55,467 bases of DNA from an uncultured Prevotellaceae bacterium (GTDB taxonomy: Bacteria; Bacteroidota; Bacteroidia; Bacteroidales; Bacteroidaceae): positions 1 through 55,467 of the forward strand of contig CAMHNI010000019.1 of NCBI GenBank assembly GCA_946186505.1, in the 5' to 3' direction. This document shows, in pieces, positions 25,918-34,900 of the stretch (position 1 is the first letter of the stretch; every line of letters starts with the position of its first letter). The translations under genes were made by a program, and so were the position numbers. The notes beneath the pieces were generated by a model, which saw nothing but the letters and a program-made list of their open reading frames with translations, was not told where the DNA came from and made no database searches.

Positions 25918-25975
25918 GGAAAAAAATGTTTTTCTTAAGATGGGACGGGAATGAAAAAAGAAAAACGGTGATTTC

Positions 25976-26007
25976 TTTGTCCATTTATGGGAAAATGCGT
26001 AATTTTG
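25976..26007 (+). promoter_or_regulatory. Promoter of pyrK-pyrD
   Basis: TTTG (25976-25979), 20 bp, TAATTTTG (26000-26007), leader of about 10-15 nt. No uracil-sensing leader structure fits in that length. Confidence 0.75.
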
Positions 26008-26023
26008 CACCTTAATATAACTA

Positions 26024-26818
26024 ATGGACATGAGTGAAATGAAAAAATACGTGCTTGACCTGCGGGTTGTGGCGGTCAAGAGGCTTCACGAGCGTTATGT
26101 GCTGATCAGGCTGACGCGCGAGGAGCAGCTGCCGCAAATGTTGCCCGGACAGTTTGTGGAGGTGCGGGTCGATGGTAGCGTGGAGACATTCTTGCGTCGT
26201 CCTATCTCCATCAATTTCGTTGACCGCGAGCGCAACGAGTTGTGGTTGTTGGTGGCCACTGTTGGCGAGGGAACGCGGCAGATGGCGCGGCTCCAGTCTG
26301 GCGATGTAGTGAACATCGTGGGGCCGCTGGGTAATGGGTTCTCTCTACCCGCTGGAGAAGCGGCGGGCACGGTGCTGCTCGTGGGCGGCGGCGTGGGCGT
26401 TGCCCCGCTGTTGTATCAGGGGGCTGTGCTGAAGGAGGCGGGCTTGGAGCCGGTGTTCCTCTTGGGGGCACGCTCGGCGAAAGACCTGCTGATGCTTGAC
26501 GAGTTCCGCAAGTACGGCGAGGTGTTCGTGACGACTGAGGACGGCTCCGAGGGTGAGCGTGGCTTTGTCACTCAGCACACCGTGCTGCAGAAACGGCAGT
26601 TCGACCTGATACTGTCGTGTGGCCCAACACCGATGATGAAGGCTGTAGCGCGTTTTGCCTACCAGCAGAACATCGAGTGCGAGGTGTCGTTGGAGAATAT
26701 GATGGCCTGCGGCTTAGGCGCCTGCCTGTGCTGTGTGGAAAAGACTGTTGAGGGCAATCTTTGCGTGTGCAAGGACGGCCCCGTGTTTAATATCAAGAAA
26801 CTGTTATGGCAACTTTGA
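26024..26818 (+). CDS. pyrK: Dihydroorotate dehydrogenase electron-transfer subunit
   Basis: The 264-residue flavoprotein passes electrons from PyrD to NAD in the class 1B dihydroorotate dehydrogenase. It has an N-terminal FAD domain (FLRRPISI, the RxxS/T motif), a nucleotide-binding domain ([25 protein letters not shown]) and a C-terminal cysteine cluster for the 2Fe-2S centre ([11 protein letters not shown], followed later by CVCKDGPVF). It overlaps pyrD by 13 bases, as expected for subunits made in equal amounts. Starts at 26024, 26030 and 26039 are all possible. Confidence 0.94.
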   Translation: MDMSEMKKYVLDLRVVAVKRLHERYVLIRLTREEQLPQMLPGQFVEVRVDGSVETFLRRPISINFVDRERNELWLLVATVGEGTRQMARLQSGDVVNIVGPLGNGFSLPAGEAAGTVLLVGGGVGVAPLLYQGAVLKEAGLEPVFLLGARSAKDLLMLDEFRKYGEVFVTTEDGSEGERGFVTQHTVLQKRQFDLILSCGPTPMMKAVARFAYQQNIECEVSLENMMACGLGACLCCVEKTVEGNLCVCKDGPVFNIKKLLWQL

Positions 26819-27714
26819 ATGTGAATATAGGCAGCCTGCGGCTGAAGAATCCTGTGATGACTGCCTCGGGTACGTTTGGCTACGGGCTTGAGTTTGAAGA
26901 CTTTGTGCCGCTTGACGGGCTAGGAGCTATTATAGTAAAAGGTACGACGCTGCGCCCCCGCGAGGGCAACGACTACCCGCGAATGGCGGAGACGCCGATG
27001 GGCATGCTTAACTGCGTGGGCCTGCAGAACAAAGGCGTCGATTATTTCTGCAAGCACATCTATCCGCAGCTGCTGCCGACGGGCGGGACGTATATCGTCA
27101 ACGTCAGCGGTTCGTCGCCTGAGGACTATGCCGAGTGTGCGGCTCGTGTCGATGCGCTTGACGGTATTCCTGCCATCGAACTGAACATCTCGTGCCCCAA
27201 CGTGAAGGACGGCGGTATGGCCTTCGGAGTGACCACGAAAGGCGCTGCCTCTGTGGTGCGTGCCGTCCGTGAGCGTTACCATAAGACGCTGATTGTCAAG
27301 CTGTCGCCAAACGTGACGGATATTACTGAAATAGCGCGTGCGGTGGAGGCCGAAGGTGCCGATTCCGTGTCGCTCATCAATACGCTGATGGGTATGGCCG
27401 TCGATATTGAGAAGCGTAAGCGGGTGCTCTCCATCGGTACGGGTGGACTCTCGGGGCCTGCCGTGAAGCCTGTGGCGTTGCGGATGGTCTATCAGGTGGC
27501 GAAGGCGGTGAAGATTCCCGTCATCGGACTTGGCGGCATTATGACAGCTAAGGACGCCATCGAGTTTCTGATGTGCGGCGCGACGGCCATCGAGGTTGGT
27601 ACGGCCAACTTCATCGACCCCGCTGTCACCATCAAGGTGCGCGACGGCATCAGCGACTGGCTCGACCAGCACAGCTGCCGCTCGGTACAAGACATTATCG
27701 GAACAATAAGATGA
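26806..27714 (+). CDS. pyrD: Dihydroorotate dehydrogenase class 1B catalytic subunit
   Basis: The 302-residue FMN enzyme oxidises dihydroorotate to orotate in pyrimidine synthesis. Motifs are [10 protein letters not shown], ENxM-like [15 protein letters not shown], the catalytic cysteine in [13 protein letters not shown], and [30 protein letters not shown] for FMN phosphate. The stop TGA (27712-27714) falls within the first unit of the ATGAGTG repeat array, so that array touches the very end of the gene. Confidence 0.95.
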   Translation: MATLNVNIGSLRLKNPVMTASGTFGYGLEFEDFVPLDGLGAIIVKGTTLRPREGNDYPRMAETPMGMLNCVGLQNKGVDYFCKHIYPQLLPTGGTYIVNVSGSSPEDYAECAARVDALDGIPAIELNISCPNVKDGGMAFGVTTKGAASVVRAVRERYHKTLIVKLSPNVTDITEIARAVEAEGADSVSLINTLMGMAVDIEKRKRVLSIGTGGLSGPAVKPVALRMVYQVAKAVKIPVIGLGGIMTAKDAIEFLMCGATAIEVGTANFIDPAVTIKVRDGISDWLDQHSCRSVQDIIGTIR

Positions 27715-27745
27715 GTGATGAGTGATGAGTGATGAGTGATGAGTG
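27711..27745. repeat. (ATGAGTG)5 tandem repeat
   Basis: Five perfect 7-bp units between pyrD and the four-helix-bundle gene. Because seven is not a multiple of three, ATG codons occur in all frames. In RNA this strand can pair with the (ATCACTT)4 array at 28117-28144. Confidence 0.9.
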
Positions 27746-28093
27746 ATGAAGGGAATTCTCGAAGAAAAAAGTTTTAGGTTCGCAATTCGAATCGTAAACT
27801 TATATAAGTATTTAGTAAATGAAAAGAAAGAATTTGTTATGTCAAAACAGCTTCTACGATCAGGAACATCTGTTGGTGCAAATGTTTCAGAAGCGCAATT
27901 TGCCCAAACAAAAGCTGATTTTGGAACAAAAATGCATATAGCTCTGAAAGAAGCTAATGAAACCAAATATTGGTTGAGCCTTTTAGAAGGAACCTCTTTT
28001 ATAACTCAAACAGAATCAAAAAGTATGATTTCTGATTGTATAGATTTAATCAATATGCTTGTGTCAACCTGTAAAAAAACACTACCAAGATGA
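27746..28093 (+). CDS. Four-helix bundle protein, 23S rRNA intervening-sequence protein family
   Basis: The 115-residue, mostly helical protein matches the four-helix bundle family (S23/IVP, PF05635, TIGR02436): FAIRIVNLYKYL, the hallmark LLRSGTSVGANVSEAQ, then the LKEANETKYWLSLL helix. Relatives were first found in intervening sequences of bacterial 23S rRNA, and the retroelement Avd protein is related. The biochemical role is unknown. The gene is AT-rich against GC-richer neighbours, a sign of transfer. It starts directly after the ATGAGTG array (ATG 27746; a GTG codon precedes it) and its TGA overlaps the next gene's ATG. Confidence 0.85.
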   Translation: MKGILEEKSFRFAIRIVNLYKYLVNEKKEFVMSKQLLRSGTSVGANVSEAQFAQTKADFGTKMHIALKEANETKYWLSLLEGTSFITQTESKSMISDCIDLINMLVSTCKKTLPR

Positions 28094-31000
28094 TGAAAAA
28101 ACTACTGGCTTTATTTATCACTTATCACTTATCACTTATCACTTGCTTTTCCCAGCAGCTGTCTTTCCCTGGTGCTCAGGGCTGGGGACGCCTCGCCACA
28201 GGCGGACGCGGAGGTAAGGTGTACCATGTGACCAACCTCAATGACTCCGGAACGGGCTCTTTGCGCGATGCCGTGAGCCAGCCTAACCGCATCGTCGTGT
28301 TCGACGTGGCAGGTGTCATCCGAATCAACTCGCGCATCGTCTTCGCCAAGAACCTCTACGTGGCAGGACAGACGGCACCAGGCGAGGGCGTCACCGTCTA
28401 TGGCGACGGCGTCTCGTTCTCGGGTGCCGACAACATCATCGTGCGTTACATGCGCTTCCGCATGGGACATAACGGCAGCAGCGGCAAGGACTGTGCCGGT
28501 ATTGCCAACGGCGCCAACATGATTTTCGACCACTGCTCGTTTGCATGGGGCCTCGACGAGACCTTCAGCATCAACCCCGACGGCACGGGCACCACGCCGC
28601 AGAACATCACGCTGCAGAACTGTGTGGTGGGACAAGGACTGATGACTCACTCGGCAGGCGGACTGATGCAGACTAACTACGTGTCGCTCATCGGCAACTT
28701 CCTCTGCGACAACTCTACCCGCAACTTTAAGGTGAAAGGCATCAACCAGTATGCCAACAACATCGTCTATAACTGGTCGAACGGTGCCTATATCATGGGT
28801 GGCGACTCCGAGGGCAAGTCCTACGTCAACATTGAGTCGAACCTCTTCATCAACGGCCCAGCGAAGGGTGGGGCAGCCTTCACGGGCGGCAATGCCGACT
28901 TCCACTGCTACGGCAACGACAACTGGCAGGACCAGAACATGAACGGCGTCTTCGACCCGAAGGAGATTACCGACTACAACGCTGCCACCCGCGAGTCGAA
29001 GCCCTACGACTATCCTGCCTTGGAGCTAAACCCCGGGCGCACGCTCCTGGAGACCAATCTGCCGACGGTGGGCGCCTCGCTTCCCTACCGCGACCCAGTG
29101 GACTTCTATATGGCTGACGAGGTGCTGAGCTATGGCAAGCAGGGTGCACTCATCTCCAATGAGGAGACGCTTGTCTATGGCGCACCCTCCAAGTGGAGTG
29201 TCTATGCCGGCGAGAAGCGTGCCGACGCTGACGGCGACGGAATGCCTGACGCCTGGGAGGAGGCCAACGGCACCAACCCCCAGAAAGACGACGCGATGAC
29301 CATCGCCGCCAACGGCTATGCCAATATCGAGAACTACATCAACAGCATCACTGAGGCCGACCGCCAGTTCTTCCTGCGCATACCTGTGGCCCTGGTGCTC
29401 GACAAGGCCACCACGCAATCCCTGACGGTATCGTGGCGAGACTATACCACCGACGAGGACGGCTTCTTGCTGGAAATCAAGTCTGACGGCGACTGGCAGC
29501 AAGCCGTGCGTACAGCGGCCAATGCCACCTCATGCACCATTTCCGACCTGCAGCCCGGCACGAAGTACAACGTACGCATCAGCGCCTTCAAGGGCGACAA
29601 ACAGTCGGGTTATGCCCAGACCGATATGTCGACCCGTCCCATCGAGGTCGGCATCATCGACGTGGAGACCTTTACCGGCGAGGGTGAGGGCGAATGGCTC
29701 ATCAACCCCACAGAGGACGAGACCATCACCTTGAACGAGGAAACGCCGAAGACGGCTGTCGTCGTCTATTCCGATGCTGACGTCACCATCGGCGGCAGCG
29801 GCTATCTCAGCGGCACAGCCTCGATGAACAAGGCCGGAGCCGGAACGCTGACCATCCAGAGCGACCAGCAATATACAGGTGCCACCGTCTTGCACGATGG
29901 CGTGCTGGAGTTCACAACGCTGAAGAACGGCGGCCAGCCAAGTGCCATCGGCAGCAGCGTAGAGTTTGCCCAGAACTGGATTTTCGATGGCGGTACCTAC
30001 TGCTATACGGGCGCCAACACCACCACCAACCGCTCGGCCAAGCTGTCGCAGACATCGGCATTCAGCATCAAGTCGGCTACGGTCACTATGAACGGCACCA
30101 TCGAGGGCGCCGACGCCTCTGCCGACTTCATCATCGACGGCGGCGGACAGCTGTCGGTAGGTACCGCCAAGTTCTTTGGCTACAAGGGTGCCACCATCCT
30201 GCGCGGCTCGACGCTCTACCTCAGCGCCACCGACATCTCGAAGGCGGGCATCGGCTCGTCGGCAAAGCTCGTCATGGCCGGCGGTCACCTGAAGACGAAG
30301 GGCGAGTCAAGCGGCTACGAGACCTACGCGTTCCCCATCGAGGTGACGGAGAACACCACCTCGCAGTTCTCACCCAACCGCAACTGCTATATGAATAACA
30401 AGGTGAGCGGCAACGGAACCCTGCAGCTCAATATCCCCTATCTGCGCGAGTATGTGCAGGGCGACTGGAGCGGGTTCAGCGGACGGCTCATTGCCAACGG
30501 CGTCAGTACCGACAAGCGCGGCTCACTGCTGCTGCTCGACAAGTCGCCGAAGCTCGATAACACCGTCATCGAACTGAGTGGCAATGCCTGCCTGTGCTAC
30601 TGGAGCACCAACGGCAGCCAGACCATCGGCGGCCTCTCAGGAAAATCAGGCACCTACCTGAACGGCTCCAGCAAGCAGACCGACAACTTCACCTGCACGT
30701 GGACAGTTGGCAGCGCCAATACCGACGAGACCTTCCGGGGCGTCATCAACAACTGGTCGGTCAGCGGCAGCGGCCACTCGGGCACCGTCAACATCGTCAA
30801 GACGGGAACAGGACTCTGGCGACTCACAGGTTCTAATGACTATAAGGGCACTACGAAGGTCAACGGCGGCACGCTTACAGTCAACGGCACGCATAGCGGT
30901 ACGGGAGCTGTTACCGTAGCTGAGGGAGCGACGCTGGCTGGAAAGGGCACGCTGGCAGCATCGGTCACCATCAACGGCGGCGCAACCCTACAGGTGGGCG

Positions 31001-31410
31001 ACACGCTGGCTACCGATAAAGGACTGACGCTGAAGGGAAAGCTGACGTTGAAGGACGGGGCCGTGCTCCGTCTGAACGACGCTATGATGAACGCTACGAA
31101 GGAGGTGGGTAAGGAGTATCGCGTGTTCGTGCTCTCTGGCGGCAGTGTCAGCGGAACCTTCGCCGAAATTGTTCCCGCTACGCCTGCTGAGGGCTTAGAG
31201 TGGGACACGACACAGCTCTATACCAAGGGCCTGCTGCGTGTTGCTGAGCCGACGGCTGTAGGTAGCATCAATGCTGCCACGAAGACTAAGACGGAGTTTT
31301 TCCAGCTTTCCGGCGAGCGCGTTGACCATCCCGCCAAGGGTGGGGTCTATATCCAGCGCACCACTACTGCCGACGGTCAGGTCACGACGCAGAAGGTGAA
31401 CGTACAGTAG
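28090..31410 (+). CDS. Secreted PL1 pectate lyase-like protein with autotransporter-type strand repeats
   Basis: The 1106-residue protein has a signal peptide (about residues 1-21) whose core ITYHLSLITC is encoded by the (ATCACTT)4 repeat. Residues about 23-375 match family PL1 beta-helix lyases (FPGAQGWGRLATGGRGGKVY, HVTNLNDSGTGSLRDA, NIIVRYMRFRMG). Near 377-400 is a DADGDGMPDAWEEANGTNP calcium-type loop. Residues about 430-520 form an FN3-like domain. From about 560 to 980 run glycine-rich strand repeats of the passenger-associated type (GAGTLTIQSDQQYTGATVLHDG, NDYKGTTKVNGGTLTVNG). It ends with a conserved short tail (FFQLSGERVDHPAKGGVYIQ). No outer-membrane barrel is present. Pectin cleavage is inferred from family only. 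Confidence 0.82.
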   Translation: MMKKLLALFITYHLSLITCFSQQLSFPGAQGWGRLATGGRGGKVYHVTNLNDSGTGSLRDAVSQPNRIVVFDVAGVIRINSRIVFAKNLYVAGQTAPGEGVTVYGDGVSFSGADNIIVRYMRFRMGHNGSSGKDCAGIANGANMIFDHCSFAWGLDETFSINPDGTGTTPQNITLQNCVVGQGLMTHSAGGLMQTNYVSLIGNFLCDNSTRNFKVKGINQYANNIVYNWSNGAYIMGGDSEGKSYVNIESNLFINGPAKGGAAFTGGNADFHCYGNDNWQDQNMNGVFDPKEITDYNAATRESKPYDYPALELNPGRTLLETNLPTVGASLPYRDPVDFYMADEVLSYGKQGALISNEETLVYGAPSKWSVYAGEKRADADGDGMPDAWEEANGTNPQKDDAMTIAANGYANIENYINSITEADRQFFLRIPVALVLDKATTQSLTVSWRDYTTDEDGFLLEIKSDGDWQQAVRTAANATSCTISDLQPGTKYNVRISAFKGDKQSGYAQTDMSTRPIEVGIIDVETFTGEGEGEWLINPTEDETITLNEETPKTAVVVYSDADVTIGGSGYLSGTASMNKAGAGTLTIQSDQQYTGATVLHDGVLEFTTLKNGGQPSAIGSSVEFAQNWIFDGGTYCYTGANTTTNRSAKLSQTSAFSIKSATVTMNGTIEGADASADFIIDGGGQLSVGTAKFFGYKGATILRGSTLYLSATDISKAGIGSSAKLVMAGGHLKTKGESSGYETYAFPIEVTENTTSQFSPNRNCYMNNKVSGNGTLQLNIPYLREYVQGDWSGFSGRLIANGVSTDKRGSLLLLDKSPKLDNTVIELSGNACLCYWSTNGSQTIGGLSGKSGTYLNGSSKQTDNFTCTWTVGSANTDETFRGVINNWSVSGSGHSGTVNIVKTGTGLWRLTGSNDYKGTTKVNGGTLTVNGTHSGTGAVTVAEGATLAGKGTLAASVTINGGATLQVGDTLATDKGLTLKGKLTLKDGAVLRLNDAMMNATKEVGKEYRVFVLSGGSVSGTFAEIVPATPAEGLEWDTTQLYTKGLLRVAEPTAVGSINAATKTKTEFFQLSGERVDHPAKGGVYIQRTTTADGQVTTQKVNVQ
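28117..28144. repeat. (ATCACTT)4 tandem repeat in the PL1 signal-peptide codons
   Basis: Four perfect 7-bp units in the coding sequence of the signal peptide. Its reverse complement differs from the ATGAGTG array by one base per unit, and that difference is a G-U pair in RNA. Confidence 0.88.
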
Positions 31411-31568
31411 GTAACACAAGGCGCATTTGGCAGGTGATTTTGGAATATAATCGCTAACAGCTGGTATGCCGTCCCAGTGCCTAATGGTAATATGGCCCAG
31501 TTGTTACCATAGGCTTAGGTGACTCATTGTTATTACTTATACTATGAATTTTGCATTTAAGAGTGGCA

Positions 31569-31610
31569 GGGTGACAAATGCCGATGTACAGGGCATTTGT
31601 CCCCCTTTTT
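31569..31610 (+). terminator. Terminator after the PL1 gene region
   Basis: A 10-bp perfect stem GACAAATGCC (31573-31582) / GGCATTTGTC (31592-31601) is extended by GGG/CCC across one unpaired base, then followed by TTTTT at 31606-31610. Confidence 0.85.
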
Positions 31611-31714
31611 AGATGGTGACAAGGGTGACGGTAATACTGTTAGCCAATTATTCTTGCCCGTCTATTTGTCCAAAAAGTGTGTACAAACTGCCTATACAAA
31701 AAAATACCGAATTA

Positions 31715-31746
31715 TTTGGCCGTTCCGTTTTTTCTTTGTATTTTTG
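31715..31746 (+). promoter_or_regulatory. Promoter of the dockerin/cohesin-like operon
   Basis: TTTG (31715-31718), 20 bp, TATTTTTG (31739-31746). The transcript starts about 170 nt before ATG 31926. Confidence 0.78.
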
Positions 31747-31925
31747 CATCCAAACTATAGCAATAGCTTATGAATTGAACTACAAGCTGCCGCAACTGGC
31801 TCCACCACTAAGACTGGGGGGCGACGGAAAGAGGCCCGCAGGGACGGCAAAACGCAAACTACACTAACCAAGCGCTGACGGGCCGGAAGGCGCAGACAAA
31901 TTACTAATAACTAAATAGCTGAATA

Positions 31926-34900
31926 ATGAAAAAACTATTTCTCAAAACTTTATTGACCGCTCTCGTGCTGTTGACGGGAGGGGTGAGTTCGGCGTGGGCG
32001 GCTACACCGACGTTGAAAAACTCATTGGAGGTAGCTGGCTACAAGGCAAAGGCTTATTATGATTTTACGACAAATACGCCAGCTGTTTTGCCAACAGTTG
32101 CGGCTGATAAAAATTTAACTTTCCGTTCTGGTTATGGACTTCATAACTATGGATCTGGAGATAGGAGTGCAAGTGTAAGTATACCAGTCTCAGTTGGCGA
32201 CCTTGTCGTTTTCGAGACGTATATTTCTAATCCAGCTGCTTCAGGTGCTGTGACTATCAACGTAGGAACTCTTAATGCCTCTCTTTCCAGTTCAACTGGA
32301 TTTGTTTGTTACTCTGACGTGGCTACTGCAGTTGAAAGTTTTACTTTTAACACACCACGTTACTGGGGCGTGAGAGCAGCTTTGGTGATGGAGAAGGATG
32401 CTTCTGCTTCCACTGCTGACTATTCAATCACTTATAAGTTAGGTACGGAGACGGTGAAGACATCCACCGGCAATGCTGCCGTTGGCAGTAGCGTTGTGAC
32501 CGATGCTTCGTTCTTTGAAGGCAACGTGAAGTATTTTCGTGCAGATGGTGAAGAGGAAAGCTTCCCTATTGCGTCCAGTGGCAATGAGTTTACTGTAAAC
32601 GTACGTCAAGCAGAAACATATAACTATACGCTTTTGAGTAGTCTTGGAACAACCATTTCTTCTGGCTCAGGCGTGGAAGGGGAGACCGTCAGTGTGGGCT
32701 ATCCCCGCTATCAGCTTCAAGAAACGGACCTTTATGAAGCTGGTGTGACCAATAAGGAATATAGAATGCCTATTGCACTTACAGAGAATAGTGCTTCTGC
32801 TACTGTAACATATACAAAGAAATATGAGAGCGTCGTGTTTTATGCTGAGGCAGAAACCCTTGATGGCTTTACTGTTTCAACCAAAGACAATATTCCTGCA
32901 CGCGCATCAAATGCTTTGGCTGCCGTTGCTTCAGAAGATGTCGAAATTACGACGTTGCCTATAGGTAAGTACGTTGTTCATGGAGGCGTATTCACCTCGA
33001 AAAGTAAGGATTTCGAATCTGTAAACTTCGGCGTGGGTAACGAAACGTTCGTTGCAGCCCTTACAGCTGGAAACTTGAATGAGTTGGCTTCCGAGGAATA
33101 CACCTTAACCAGTGAAACAGCCATCAATTTTCTTGGTGCAACTTCATGGGCAGATGCTCAGTTCGACTATATTTGGATAGAGAAGACAGGTGACCTTTCT
33201 GAGGAAGAAATTGCTGCTGCCCAGCTCGCCGCAGCCCGTCAGAAGCTTCAGGAAGCCATTGATGTTTCAAAGGCTATAAACCTCGACGGACTGAGTGAGG
33301 ATCAGAAAAGCCAGTTCACAGCAGCAATCAACACTTATGAAGCCTTACTGACTGATGAGACGGCTACTGCTGAGACCATTCAAACAACAACTGTAGAACT
33401 GGTCGCTCAGGCTGCTGATTTGGACAACCAGGCTCAAACTGCTCGTGAAACAGCCAAGTCAGAACTTTCCACGCTTATCGATGAAGCCGAGGCAATTGAA
33501 ACTGAAGGCATGAACGGAGCTGACGCTTTGGCAGCAGCCATTACCGAAGCCGAGAACGTTCTTAACAGTACTGAGTCAAAGTATCAGGATTACATTGATG
33601 CCAAGTCGGCACTTGCTGATGCCATAGATGCTTTCAATGCTGCCAACGAGCCAGCCTTCGACCCCGCAACGGCAATTGTCAATGCCTCTTTTGAAGAAGA
33701 TGGCGCTATCACGACTTCAAATAAGGCTTTGACTATTACAGGATGGACACAGAGCGACCCAGGCAACTCGTATAACAATACAGGATGCTATGATGCTTCA
33801 ACGAATATCCCCACTCAGGGAACAGTCGCAGTGACACCATCTGACGGAAACTACTTCTTGTTCTTCCGTCATGGATGGAATGGTAATGGTGCACCCTATA
33901 CATTCACTTCAAATCAGGCTACACTGCCTGCTGGCAAATATACACTGTCTGCAGATTATAAGATGGTTGAGGGATATGATGATAGCCAGAAAAACACTTC
34001 GTCTGTAACGATTATGGCCAAAGACGGAGAGACTGTTTTAGGAAGTGCTGAAGGAAATGTAAAAACCAATGTGGCTGGTGGCGGTGATTATACTTATCTA
34101 AATACAGCTGATTGGAGTACCGTTACCGCTACATTTGCTCTTGAGGAGGAAACCTCAGTAAACGTTGTCCTCTCACTTTATGCCGGAGGACAGAGACGTA
34201 CAGACTTCTGCATCGATAATGTTCAGTTGACCTACAAAACATTCGAGGAGGCTGCCGCCGAAGAACTGGCTGCTGCCAAGGAGGCATTACTGAATGAAAT
34301 TAAGCAGGCTACCAGCTTCGAGACTGAAACTCGCCCTGAGGGCACCGCAGACTATGACGAGGCCATCACTCAGGCTCAGGCTGTGTATAACAGTAGCGAT
34401 GCCACCGTGACAGATTTGGAAAACGCCAAGGAGACGTTACATAGCGCAGAGATTGCTTACCTCACTGCCAATCTGCCAGTGGCTGAGGGTACCTACTATA
34501 TCTTCAACCCCCTGACGAAAATGTTCTTTGGCCGTGGTAATGCTTGGGGCACCAGTGCCGTAGTTGGCAACTATGGTGTGGCCATCAACGTGACCGCTGA
34601 GGTGAGTACTGAAATACCTGACGGTAAATACTCTCTGACAAGCTTCGACAACAATACTTATTATGGCGACGACGCTTGGATGTATGCAGATGCTGGTGGT
34701 GACCGTGTTCGTACCTATATCCTCGATAAGGTAGGAAATGGTGTGACGATGACCAACACCAACAACAACCAGCTGGTGTATGTCTATCTGAAGGAGGACG
34801 GCGACAAGTATCGCGTTGCTGGCAATGCCATCAAGGAGGACAACTATACCGACGACGCACAGACCGTTTGGCAGTTCATTACGCCCGAGGCATACAATAA

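Larger units (their letters stand above)
31411..31925 (+). other. 515-bp intergenic region with long leader
   Basis: This region holds a terminator (31569-31610), a strong promoter (31715-31746) and a leader of about 170 nt for the dockerin operon. The leader from about 31790 to 31900 is GC-rich and can pair with itself: GGCCCG near 31833 with CGGGCC near 31879, and GCCG near 31789 with CGGC near 31846. No known riboswitch class is recognised. No gene is supported here. Confidence 0.55.

Noticed and set aside
26920..27966. 348-codon open frame antisense to pyrD and the four-helix gene
   Set aside because: It crosses three features including the ATGAGTG array; no family signature.
27708..28093. 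AAGATGA at both 27708-27714 and 28087-28093 as a target-site duplication of the four-helix cassette
   Set aside because: The second copy lies inside, not outside, the right repeat array, and the word is simply a stop/start overlap at both places.
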